The notes under the pieces were generated by a model. The model saw nothing but the letters and a program-made list of their open reading frames with translations, ran no database searches and was not told the DNA's origin. From an uncultured Paraprevotella sp. (lineage in GTDB: Bacteria > Bacteroidota > Bacteroidia > Bacteroidales > Bacteroidaceae), in the NCBI GenBank assembly GCA_910584955.1, contig CAJUDC010000028.1:1-23155 (forward strand): DNA of 23,155 bases. The letters are read 5' to 3'. The position numbers and the translations under genes were made by a program. Shown here one piece after another: positions 9,137-16,124 of this stretch (position 1 is the first letter of the stretch; every line of letters starts with the position of its first letter).

Positions 9137-9772
9137 ATGACGGATGCAGACAAGCTATACCGGCTGATAGCCGAGGGCGAACATCAGGAGCAGGATTTTA
9201 AATACGAGATCTCCAGCATCAGCAAGATTGCCCGCTCTCTGTCGGCTTTTGCCAATACGGACGGTGGGCGCCTGTTGATTGGGGTGAAGGACAACGGAAG
9301 AATTGCCGGTGTGAAAACGGACGAAGAGTACTACATGGTTGAAGCAGCCGCTACGCAATATTGCTGCCCGCCTGTGGCATTTACGATGGAAGCGGTTCGC
9401 ACCGAAGAAAAAGATGTACTGGTGGCAACGATAGCCCCAAGTGACAAGAGACCGGTCTACGCCCGGGATGAAGACAACAAACGCCGCGCCTATGTGAGGG
9501 TGAAGGATGAAAATATCGTTGCAACTCCCGTCCATCTGTTCGTATGGCGGGAAGAGAACCGCCCGAGCGGCACGTTTGTTCCGTTTACCGAACAAGAACG
9601 TCGCCTGCTTGCCTTTTTAAGTAACGAAGAAGGACGCACCCTTAATCAGTTTTGCCGGTATGCGGGAACCGGAAGACGTAAGGCCATCGCGTTGTTGGCT
9701 TATTTTGTGCACTTCGGTGTGGTGGAAACAGTATTTGTAGAGCATCGTTTCCGCTTCCGTACGGTTCTTTAA
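9137..9772 (+). CDS. AlbA_2 (Schlafen-type putative DNA-binding) domain protein
   Basis: The 211-residue protein has an AlbA_2 domain at about 11-128. Visible marks are E..DFK (EQDFK, 18-22), AFANTDGGRLLIGVKDNG at 37-54, the most conserved segment of the family, and YVRVKDENIVAT at 119-130. This domain is annotated as ATP-binding or DNA-binding, and is often found in transcription regulators and in Schlafen-like proteins. The remaining part (about 150-211: TEQERRLLAFLSNEEGRTLNQF, then RKAIALLAYFVHFGVVE) looks like a winged-helix domain, supporting a regulatory role. The larger C-terminal ATPase-like region of many AlbA_2 proteins is absent. It is the last gene of the symporter cluster, so control of that transporter is a reasonable inference, not shown. 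Confidence 0.85.
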   Translation: MTDADKLYRLIAEGEHQEQDFKYEISSISKIARSLSAFANTDGGRLLIGVKDNGRIAGVKTDEEYYMVEAAATQYCCPPVAFTMEAVRTEEKDVLVATIAPSDKRPVYARDEDNKRRAYVRVKDENIVATPVHLFVWREENRPSGTFVPFTEQERRLLAFLSNEEGRTLNQFCRYAGTGRRKAIALLAYFVHFGVVETVFVEHRFRFRTVL

Positions 9773-9824
9773 TCTCATCTGTTCGGTCAATGGAGATCTT
9801 CTTTGCTAATTCTTATCCCGATTG

Positions 9825-9857
9825 TTTGCATTGCGTTGCATATTTTGCGTATCTTTG
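9825..9857 (+). promoter_or_regulatory. Promoter of the outer-membrane beta-barrel gene
   Basis: TTTG at 9825-9828 and TATCTTTG at 9850-9857 fit the Bacteroidota -33/-7 pair, 21 bases apart. Transcription would start near 9864, only about 14 bases before the ATG at 9878, giving a short leader. Confidence 0.7.
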
Positions 9858-9877
9858 TATATAGGCGATTCATTGAA

Positions 9878-12463
9878 ATGAAACATGTAATTTTGACTTG
9901 TTGTGTGCTTGGCTTCTTTCTGACTGCTTCATCGGCTGTTGGAAGGATGCGGTCGCCTGTGTGTACAGCGAGTGACACGTTGCTTGTTTCCGACAGCCTG
10001 CTTATGCACGAGGTTGTAGTAGCCGCTGCCGTTCACCCGGTGGTGTTGCGTGGCGACACCCTGGTTTATGATGTGAATTCCTTTCCGTTGGTGGAAGGAT
10101 CTCGTCTGCGCGAACTGTTGAAACGGTTGCCCGGCGTAGATGTTTCAAAAGACGGAGTAGTTAAAGCACAAGGTAAGGTGATCAGTCGTATTATGCTGAA
10201 CGGCAAAGAGTTCTTTGCCAATAATAAAGACGTGGCGCTTAATAACCTGCCGGTAGAGATACTGACCAAGGTGAAAGTGTACGAGCGTACCACGGATGCC
10301 GATCTGGAGAAAGGATTATACTCGGGCGAAAAGGAAAGGGTACTCGATGTCATCACCAAGCACGACAAGAACCGGGGCTGGCTTTGCGACGCATCGGGAG
10401 CAGGAGGGACCGAACAGCGCTATGTCGGGAATGTCTCTCTGAGCCAGTTTAACGATTACTGGCAGAACATGCTGTCGGCCGGTGCGGACAATCTGCCGGC
10501 CGCTTTCGGTATCGGAGACTCTTATTACGACAAGCTCAGTTCCAATGCCCCGACCGGTGACAGCGACAAACAGAATTATAATGTGGTGATCGGGCGCAAT
10601 AAAAATAATTGGGAGGTAAACGGAACAGCCTATTACAGCGACAGGCGCACCGACAATGGCGTACGCTCTTTGATCGAATCTTTTTTGCAGGATGAAAAAT
10701 CTTACACCGGAAACGCTTCGCTCAGCCGGAGCAAAGGGCGTTCCTTTTCGTCTTCTCTTTCCGTTTCGTGGAAGGATTCGCTGACATCCGTCCACATCGA
10801 TCCGAGTTTTTATTACAACCGCTCCGTTTATAACTCTTCCTATCAATCGTATACATTTGACGTAGATCCTTATCTTTTTACGGCCGATTCGCATGGGCAT
10901 AGCTTTGTCATACCCGCCCGTCACTATATCAATTCCAACCGCAACGAAGGTTGGGACAACGAGCATTCCTACAATATGAGCATCAATGCCCGGGTGAGCC
11001 GTAAACTGGATCCGAAAGGCCGTACGCTTACGGTGGAAGCCCATGTGGAGACGAGCCGCACGCGAGGACATTCGTTGGGAATAAATGATGTGGCTTATTA
11101 CCGGACGGCGGAGAGCGAAGTGTCCGTCCGGTACACCCGCCTTCCTTCGCAGAACCGTTCGATTACGGGAAGAATATCCTATGTTGAGCCTTTGTTGACA
11201 CGCGTAAAGCTGTTGCTGGAGTACGGATTCGGCTACCGTTACCGTCGGATGGACCAGCCGGTATACGATTTGAGCGGTCATCCTTTCCTGGCGGAGGGGC
11301 CGGCGATGCGTCCGATAGAGTCACCGGAAGCTTTCAGTGACAGTTTAAGCCGGTTTGCCACCAACCGCTATTGGAATCATCGTGTCAAGGCGTTGCTGCA
11401 ATATGTTCATCGGGGGCTGACCTTGACGGCAGGCGTACTTTATAATCCTCATCGGACCCGAACCGACTATCGTAAATACCGTCTGGATGTGGATACGGCG
11501 CTTGCCGTAAGAGACTGGAGCCCCGAAGTATCGTTGTATTACCGGAGGAACGACAGCTGGAACCTCATGATGCAATATGCCGGTGAGAGCGGACAGCCGG
11601 ACATCATGTACTTACTGCCGATCATAAATGATGCCGATCCGCTGAATATCCATATCGGGAATCCCGGTTTGCGTCCTTCATTCACACATACATTCTCATT
11701 CTCGTTTTTTTCTTTTGATGCGGAACGGCAACGGCAGATCAGTATGGCACTTTCCTCCCAGCTGACAAGCAATGCCATGACCCAAAGCATACGCTACAAC
11801 ACGCAGACCGGGGGACGTTTCATCACTCCTGTAAACATTAACGGAAACCGCAATCTCAGCGCGACCTGGAGTTTGGGAACATCCTTTAAGACCCGTTCCG
11901 AATGGTACTTCGATTGCCAGGGTGAAATGGGATGGATGCGCCGTGTAGGCCTTCAGCAGATCGACCGACCGGAAACGGATGCCCCTCTGCCGGATTTGCG
12001 TTATGTCACCAGGCAACTTACCCTGCAAAACTACGCCGGACTGCAATACAGCCGATTGTTTCTGAATGTAAAGCCATACGGCTACGGCGCTTACGAACGG
12101 GCGTGCAGTTCGCTCCCCGAAGCCCCCGGTCATGACATGTGGGCCTTCGGATACGGCGTTCTGACACGTTTTGAGTTTGATAACGGCTGGTCGTTTGCAG
12201 CAGATGTATACAACCACTCCCGACGGGGGTATATTGTAGAAAGTCTGAACGGCGACGAATTCATCTGCGATGCCGAAGTGTCCTATTCTTTCCTCAAAGG
12301 CAGGACGGCAACCCTTCGGCTACAGGCATCCGATTTGTTCGGGAACCGGTCTTTGACGAACGGATATGTGGGACTTACCGGACGCAGGGAGACCACTTAT
12401 ACCCATAGCGTCAACAGTTACGTGTTGATAAGTTTTGCTTACCGGTTCAGCCTGTTCTTATAG
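9878..12463 (+). CDS. Outer-membrane beta-barrel protein with TonB-receptor-like plug
   Basis: The 861-residue protein starts with a signal peptide (MKHVILTCCVLGFFLTASSA). A plug-like region follows at about 59-137, with the signature GDTLVYDVNSFPLVEGS, LRELLKRLPGVDV, and ISRIMLNGKEFFANN...ALNNLPVEILTKVKVYER. The rest is a long series of alternating aromatic strands ending in ISFAYRFSLFL, as in outer-membrane barrels of the OMP_b-brl_3 group. Such proteins usually carry a carboxypeptidase-regulatory-like domain of about 90 residues before the plug; here only some 20 residues separate signal peptide and plug. No SusD-like lipoprotein partner is nearby, so it is not a classic polysaccharide locus. 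The frame is open back to an ATG at 9803, but the promoter lies inside that extension and the signal peptide starts at 9878, so 9878 is preferred. Its ligand or role is unknown. Confidence 0.88.
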   Translation: MKHVILTCCVLGFFLTASSAVGRMRSPVCTASDTLLVSDSLLMHEVVVAAAVHPVVLRGDTLVYDVNSFPLVEGSRLRELLKRLPGVDVSKDGVVKAQGKVISRIMLNGKEFFANNKDVALNNLPVEILTKVKVYERTTDADLEKGLYSGEKERVLDVITKHDKNRGWLCDASGAGGTEQRYVGNVSLSQFNDYWQNMLSAGADNLPAAFGIGDSYYDKLSSNAPTGDSDKQNYNVVIGRNKNNWEVNGTAYYSDRRTDNGVRSLIESFLQDEKSYTGNASLSRSKGRSFSSSLSVSWKDSLTSVHIDPSFYYNRSVYNSSYQSYTFDVDPYLFTADSHGHSFVIPARHYINSNRNEGWDNEHSYNMSINARVSRKLDPKGRTLTVEAHVETSRTRGHSLGINDVAYYRTAESEVSVRYTRLPSQNRSITGRISYVEPLLTRVKLLLEYGFGYRYRRMDQPVYDLSGHPFLAEGPAMRPIESPEAFSDSLSRFATNRYWNHRVKALLQYVHRGLTLTAGVLYNPHRTRTDYRKYRLDVDTALAVRDWSPEVSLYYRRNDSWNLMMQYAGESGQPDIMYLLPIINDADPLNIHIGNPGLRPSFTHTFSFSFFSFDAERQRQISMALSSQLTSNAMTQSIRYNTQTGGRFITPVNINGNRNLSATWSLGTSFKTRSEWYFDCQGEMGWMRRVGLQQIDRPETDAPLPDLRYVTRQLTLQNYAGLQYSRLFLNVKPYGYGAYERACSSLPEAPGHDMWAFGYGVLTRFEFDNGWSFAADVYNHSRRGYIVESLNGDEFICDAEVSYSFLKGRTATLRLQASDLFGNRSLTNGYVGLTGRRETTYTHSVNSYVLISFAYRFSLFL

Positions 12464-12552
12464 GGTCAGGTTGAAAAGAAGTGTTGAATGCGATGCTCTC
12501 CGTATTCCGTTTTTTCTTTGATGGATAAGCTTCTTCCTGCTCTTTACAGACG

Positions 12553-12642
12553 AAAAAGCTGTACACCTTTTTCGGAAATAGTGTACAGCTTTTTGCAATA
12601 AGGTCTACACCTTTTTTCATAAACCTGTAGACCTTATTTTTT
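12553..12642 (+). terminator. Two tandem related hairpins ending in a T-run
   Basis: Hairpin 1 has a perfect 14-base stem (12553-12566 with 12581-12594) and a 14-base loop. Hairpin 2 has a perfect 13-base stem (12597-12609 with 12626-12638) and a 16-base loop, followed by T residues to 12642. Both share TACACCTTTTT at the stem-loop junction. They start about 90 bases after the beta-barrel stop codon and probably terminate it. The first stem starts with A and ends with T residues, so it could also act on the opposite strand. Confidence 0.7.
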
Positions 12643-12736
12643 CGAGATGCGGAAAAATCTGGTTGCCGGCCGAGAAGAATTAGCAAAATGATGCTCTTTT
12701 TGTCTTCTTTTTATGCCGCCAATCATTTTTTTCTCG

Positions 12737-12744
12737 TACCTTTG
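12737..12744 (+). promoter_or_regulatory. Candidate -7 element for map-tsaD-cinA
   Basis: TACCTTTG matches TAnnTTTG and lies 21 bases before the map ATG. No good TTTG occurs at the expected upstream distance, so this is a half-supported promoter. Confidence 0.45.
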
Positions 12745-12765
12745 TAGGACAAACACAACGATCCC

Positions 12766-13623
12766 ATGTTTAAGCGAAAGGTTAGAAACTGGAATGTTCC
12801 CAAAGGGCAGGAACTCACGGAAATGGATAAAAAAATCCTGTATTATCAGGACAAAGGATGCCTTGTACCGAAACGGAAATTGATAAAGACCCCCGAACAG
12901 ATTGAAGGTATCCGTCGGAGCGGTGAAGTGAACACGGGGGTACTGGACTTGGTGGCACGGGAAATCCATGCAGGGATGAGCACATTGGAAATAGACCGGT
13001 TGGTTTACGATTATACGGTATCGCACGGTGCTGTTCCGGCCCCCTTGAATTACGAAGGATTCCCTAAAAGTGTGTGCACATCCATCAACGAGGTGGTTTG
13101 CCACGGTATTCCCAGTGAGTTTGACGTGTTGGAGGAGGGAGACATTATTAATGTGGATGTATCCACCGTTTTGGACGGTTATTACAGCGATGCGTCCCGT
13201 ATGTTCGTTATCGGACAGACGACACCGGAGAAACAGAAATTGGTAGATGTGGCCCGCGAGTGCCTGCAAATAGGAATAGAGGCGGCCCGGCCCTACGGTT
13301 TTGTCGGTGATATTGGCAATGCCATTGCCCACCATGCACATAAAAACGGGTTCACTGTGGTACGGGATCTGTGCGGACACGGTGTAGGGCTGGAGTTCCA
13401 CGAAGACCCCGAGGTGGAGCACTACGGTCGCAAAGGTACCGGTATGCTACTTGTTCCGGGCATGGTGTTTACCATCGAACCGATGATCAACATGGGAGAT
13501 TGGCGTGTGTTTGTGGACGAAGAAGACGGATGGACCGTGGTGACGGAGGACGAATTGCCCAGCGCACAATGGGAGCATACGCTTGTGATGACGGAGACAG
13601 GGGTGGAGGTCCTTACCTACTAA
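12766..13623 (+). CDS. map: Methionine aminopeptidase, type I
   Basis: The enzyme removes the initiator methionine from new proteins. All five metal ligands are present: Asp131 (NVDVS), Asp142 (YSDASRMF), His205 (CGHGVG), Glu238 (TIEPM) and Glu270 (QWEHTL), with the substrate-site histidines His113 (CHGIP) and His212 (EFHEDP). The catalytic domain covers about 38-285. The first 37 residues (FKRKVRNWNVPKGQELTEMD...) are an N-terminal extension beyond the roughly 250-residue minimal enzyme, lacking the paired Cys residues of the zinc-finger type. It is the first gene of a likely map-tsaD-cinA operon, with 39 bases to tsaD. The ATG at 12766 is the first one after the candidate promoter. Confidence 0.97.
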   Translation: MFKRKVRNWNVPKGQELTEMDKKILYYQDKGCLVPKRKLIKTPEQIEGIRRSGEVNTGVLDLVAREIHAGMSTLEIDRLVYDYTVSHGAVPAPLNYEGFPKSVCTSINEVVCHGIPSEFDVLEEGDIINVDVSTVLDGYYSDASRMFVIGQTTPEKQKLVDVARECLQIGIEAARPYGFVGDIGNAIAHHAHKNGFTVVRDLCGHGVGLEFHEDPEVEHYGRKGTGMLLVPGMVFTIEPMINMGDWRVFVDEEDGWTVVTEDELPSAQWEHTLVMTETGVEVLTY

Positions 13624-13662
13624 GCCTTGGCCTGCGAAACAGGGAAACGAAAGAAAGAAGGT

Positions 13663-14694
13663 ATGAAAAAAGAAAATATAGTCATTCTGGGAATTGAATC
13701 CAGTTGCGACGACACTTCGGCAGCCGTACTGCGCGACGGGGTGTTGCTGAGCAATGTGACAGCCGGGCAAGCGGTACATGAAGCATACGGAGGCGTGGTG
13801 CCGGAACTGGCTTCCCGGGCGCATCAACAGAATATCGTGCCGGTGGTGGATCAGGCATTGAAGCAAGCCGGTGTCAGCAAAGAGGAACTTTCAGCCGTTG
13901 CTTTTACGCGAGGCCCCGGTCTGATGGGCTCGTTGCTGGTTGGCGTTTCTTTTGCCAAGGGACTGGCCTGCTCGCTGGGTATCCCCATGATAGAGGTCAA
14001 CCATCTGCAAGGGCATGTTCTGGCCCATTTCATCAAGGAAAACGAGACCGATACCGACCAGCCGGAGTATCCTTTTCTATGCCTGCTTGTCAGCGGAGGC
14101 AATTCCCAGATTATTCTGGTGAAAGCCTATAACGACATGGAAGTGCTGGGACAGACGATCGACGATGCAGCCGGAGAGGCGATAGACAAGTGTTCCAAAG
14201 TGATGGGGCTGGGATACCCCGGAGGGCCGGTTATCGACCGGCTGGCGCGCCAAGGTAATCCCGAAGCCTATACGTTTGCCAAACCGAATATTGAAGGCTA
14301 TGATTATAGCTTCAGCGGTTTGAAAACCTCTTTTTTGTATTCTTTGCGCGACTGGCTGCAAGAAGATCCCGATTTCATCGAGCATCATAAGGCTGATCTG
14401 GCGGCTTCGCTGGAGAGAACCATCGTGGATATTCTGATGAAAAAATTGCGCAAGGCAGCCAAGGACAGACATATCCGGCAAGTGGCTGTAGCGGGTGGCG
14501 TATCGGCAAACAACGGTTTACGGAATGCTTTCCGCGAGCATGCCGACAAATACGGATGGAAAATATTTATCCCCAAATTCGGTTATACGACCGACAACGC
14601 GGCGATGATAGCCATTACCGGATATTACAAATACCTGGACAACGAATTTTGTACGATGGATCAACCTGCCTATTCGCGGGTGACATTACGTTAA
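13663..14694 (+). CDS. tsaD: tRNA N6-adenosine threonylcarbamoyltransferase
   Basis: TsaD (Kae1/Gcp family) transfers the threonylcarbamoyl group to A37 of tRNAs that read ANN codons, with partners TsaB and TsaE encoded elsewhere. The start MKKENIVILGIESSCDDTSAAV is typical. Metal ligands are His114 and His118 (VNHLQGHVLAH) and Asp311 (YTTDNAAMIA). The nucleotide-binding SGG is at 144-146, and GGVVPELASRAH lies at 43-54. At 343 residues it has the normal family length. The frame is open upstream through a TTG at 13627, but the ATG at 13663 has an A/G-rich stretch just before it and gives the family N-terminus. It lies 39 bases after map and 12 bases before cinA. Confidence 0.97.
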   Translation: MKKENIVILGIESSCDDTSAAVLRDGVLLSNVTAGQAVHEAYGGVVPELASRAHQQNIVPVVDQALKQAGVSKEELSAVAFTRGPGLMGSLLVGVSFAKGLACSLGIPMIEVNHLQGHVLAHFIKENETDTDQPEYPFLCLLVSGGNSQIILVKAYNDMEVLGQTIDDAAGEAIDKCSKVMGLGYPGGPVIDRLARQGNPEAYTFAKPNIEGYDYSFSGLKTSFLYSLRDWLQEDPDFIEHHKADLAASLERTIVDILMKKLRKAAKDRHIRQVAVAGGVSANNGLRNAFREHADKYGWKIFIPKFGYTTDNAAMIAITGYYKYLDNEFCTMDQPAYSRVTLR

Positions 14695-14706
14695 ATATAT
14701 TATATC

Positions 14707-15210
14707 ATGAGTGTTGAAACGAAGATTATAAGCAGAGAAATCAGCGTTATTTTATGGAAAGCCGCCGAAACGCTTTCCACAGCCGAGAGTTGTACGGCCG
14801 GCCAGATTTCGGCCGCCATTACAGCCGTACCCGGAAGTTCCACCTATTTCAAAGGGGGAGTGGTATGCTATACCAACGAGGTGAAAACAAAGGTTTTGGG
14901 CGTTCCAGCCGATCTACTTAGCCAGAAAGGGCCTGTCAGTGAAGAGGTGGCTTGCGAAATGGTGAAAGGTGCCCTCAAGGAATTGGATACGACATATGCG
15001 CTGGCCGTAACCGGATATGCCGGTCCCGGAGGTGGCGAAGAAGCTCCTGTGGGAACTATCTGGATTGCTGTGGGCAACCGTGAGGAAATCGTGACGAAGA
15101 AACTGGAAGGCGACGAGGGAAGAGATGTCAATCTACAGCGTGCCGCTCTGGTGGCCCTGCAAATGTTGCTGGATTTATTGAAAAAGCATCATCCGGCAGA
15201 AGAAGAGTAA
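14707..15210 (+). CDS. CinA C-terminal family protein, likely nicotinamide-nucleotide amidohydrolase
   Basis: The 167-residue protein consists only of the C-terminal CinA domain (PncC type), which deamidates nicotinamide mononucleotide to nicotinate mononucleotide for NAD recycling. Signature segments are TAESCTAG at 25-32, VPGSSTYFKGGVVCYTNEVK at 41-60, LAVTGYAGPGGG at 99-110 and APVGTIWIAVG at 113-123. The N-terminal MoeA/MogA-like domain of full CinA is absent, which is common in this lineage and not a sign of truncation: the start at 14707 lies 12 bases after tsaD. Activity is inferred from the family; regulation is presumably with map and tsaD. Confidence 0.92.
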   Translation: MSVETKIISREISVILWKAAETLSTAESCTAGQISAAITAVPGSSTYFKGGVVCYTNEVKTKVLGVPADLLSQKGPVSEEVACEMVKGALKELDTTYALAVTGYAGPGGGEEAPVGTIWIAVGNREEIVTKKLEGDEGRDVNLQRAALVALQMLLDLLKKHHPAEEE

Positions 15211-15227
15211 TTTTTTTAGTAAATTAC

Positions 15228-15258
15228 TTGTTAATACGGATTTTAAGCATTAATTTTG
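15228..15258 (+). promoter_or_regulatory. Promoter of rpmB-rpmG-DUF4295
   Basis: TTG at 15228-15230 and TAATTTTG at 15251-15258 fit the Bacteroidota promoter, 20 bases apart. The predicted leader before the rpmB ATG is about 45 bases, ending in an A/G-rich stretch. Confidence 0.65.
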
Positions 15259-15308
15259 CACCCTGTTTGAAGGAAGCTAATAGAAATTAACAAAAAAGGA
15301 AGATAGAA

Positions 15309-15569
15309 ATGTCTAAGATTTGTCAAATTACCGGGAAGAAAGCCATGATTGGCAACAACGTTTCTCATTCAAAGCACCGCACAAAACGTTCTTTTGATGT
15401 GAACTTGTTTAGAAAGAAGTTCTACTATGTAGAACAGGATTGCTGGATTAGCCTTAAGATTTCCGCTGCTGGTCTGCGTTATATCAACAAGGTAGGCCTT
15501 GATGCTGCTTTAACTAATGCTGTGGCAAAAGGTTATTGTGATTGGAAAAGCATTAGGGTAATCGCATAA
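15309..15569 (+). CDS. rpmB: 50S ribosomal protein L28
   Basis: The 86-residue basic protein begins MSKICQITGKKAMIGNNVSH and contains SKHRTKRSFDVNLFRKKF and the RYINKVGLD region typical of bL28. Only one Cys is left of the N-terminal zinc pair (Cys5, with Thr8 in the second position), so it is the zinc-free type. It is the first gene of a small ribosomal operon, 21 bases before rpmG, a conserved pairing in bacteria. Confidence 0.97.
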   Translation: MSKICQITGKKAMIGNNVSHSKHRTKRSFDVNLFRKKFYYVEQDCWISLKISAAGLRYINKVGLDAALTNAVAKGYCDWKSIRVIA

Positions 15570-15590
15570 TTTAATAAAGGAGATTATATT

Positions 15591-15779
15591 ATGGCAAAGA
15601 AGGCTAAAGGCAACAGAGTGCAGGTTATTTTGGAATGCACCGAAATGAAAGAAAGCGGTCTGCCCGGAACATCACGTTATGTGACTACCAAAAACCGCAA
15701 GAACACTCCCGAAAGATTGGAACTGAAGAAGTACAATCCGATATTGAAGAGAATGACAGTACACAAGGAAATTAAATAA
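15591..15779 (+). CDS. rpmG: 50S ribosomal protein L33
   Basis: The 62-residue protein has the bL33 pattern: VQVILECTEMKESG, SRYVTTKNRKNTPERLELKKY and NPILKRMTVHKEIK. A single Cys (16) means the four-cysteine zinc ribbon is absent, the zinc-independent form. It lies between rpmB and the DUF4295 gene, with gaps of 21 and 17 bases. Confidence 0.97.
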   Translation: MAKKAKGNRVQVILECTEMKESGLPGTSRYVTTKNRKNTPERLELKKYNPILKRMTVHKEIK

Positions 15780-15796
15780 ATAAGACGCTTTATACT

Positions 15797-15955
15797 ATGG
15801 CAAAAAAGACAGTGGCAACTCTCCAGACCGGTAAAACGGATGGACGTTCCTATACCAAAGTAATCAAAATGGTGAAAAGCCCGAAGACCGGCGCTTACAT
15901 CTTCGATGAGCAAATGGTTCCGAATGAAGCTGTAAAAGACTTCTTTAAGAACTAA
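15797..15955 (+). CDS. DUF4295 family small basic protein (probable ribosomal protein of Bacteroidota)
   Basis: The 52-residue frame begins MAKKTVATLQTGKTDGRSYT, continues KVIKMVKSPKTGAYIFDEQM and ends in DFFKN. It is Lys-rich and matches the DUF4295 family, found next to rpmB-rpmG in Bacteroidota. A novel large-subunit protein named bL38 was reported from the Flavobacterium johnsoniae ribosome structure; I believe it is this family, but that link is from memory. It is the third gene of the operon, 17 bases after rpmG and 29 bases before a strong terminator, which agrees with a ribosomal role. Confidence 0.9.
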   Translation: MAKKTVATLQTGKTDGRSYTKVIKMVKSPKTGAYIFDEQMVPNEAVKDFFKN

Positions 15956-15984
15956 GGATAAAAGTGGCTTATTCCACCGTATAG

Positions 15985-16021
15985 AATCCTTTCCTCCGAA
16001 AGTGAGGAAAGGATTTTTTTT
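15985..16021 (+). terminator. Rho-independent terminator after the ribosomal genes
   Basis: A perfect 12-base stem (15985-15996 with 16004-16015) closes a 7-base loop and is followed by T residues to 16021. It is 29 bases past the DUF4295 stop. Confidence 0.93.
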
Positions 16022-16087
16022 ACCCGTGAAATACGGGATGCGGATATTTTTTTTCGTGTTTACCCTAATTATTTGGGAATCTTATAC

Positions 16088-16095
16088 TATATTTG
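16088..16095 (+). promoter_or_regulatory. Candidate -7 element for ftsY-rimO
   Basis: TATATTTG matches TAnnTTTG, 29 bases before the ftsY ATG and after the preceding terminator. The nearest upstream TTTG is too close (about 13 bases), so the -33 box is not clear. Confidence 0.4.
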
Positions 16096-16124
16096 TGTCT
16101 ATATTCTAAAAATAAAACGATCTT

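Larger units (their letters stand above)
12464..12765. other. Intergenic region between the beta-barrel gene and map
   Basis: These 302 bases hold no convincing gene. A minus-strand frame of 79 codons overlaps the 3' end of the beta-barrel gene, crosses both hairpins and has no family resemblance, so I do not call it. The region contains two tandem hairpins (12553-12642) and the candidate map promoter (12737-12744). Nothing else stands out. Confidence 0.7.

Noticed and set aside
10316..11281. Minus-strand frame of 321 codons inside the beta-barrel gene
   Set aside because: It is antisense to a clear barrel protein, has low-complexity composition and no recognisable domain or promoter.
12447..12686. 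Minus-strand 79-codon frame across the tandem hairpins
   Set aside because: Its length comes from the AT-rich repeats, and it overlaps the end of the beta-barrel gene with no family resemblance.
13627..13662. Upstream TTG start for tsaD
   Set aside because: It would add 12 residues before the conserved N-terminus; the ATG at 13663 has an A/G-rich stretch ahead of it and fits the family.
15206..15228. 8-base stem across the cinA stop codon
   Set aside because: It is AT-rich and not followed by a T-run, and it touches the -33 box of the next promoter, so I do not call it a terminator.
15259..15308. Possible riboswitch or autoregulatory leader before rpmB
   Set aside because: The leader is only about 45 bases and shows no stable structure.
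16023..16037. Small hairpin (5-base stem CCCGT/ACGGG) just after the ribosomal terminator
   Set aside because: Too short and without context to support a function.
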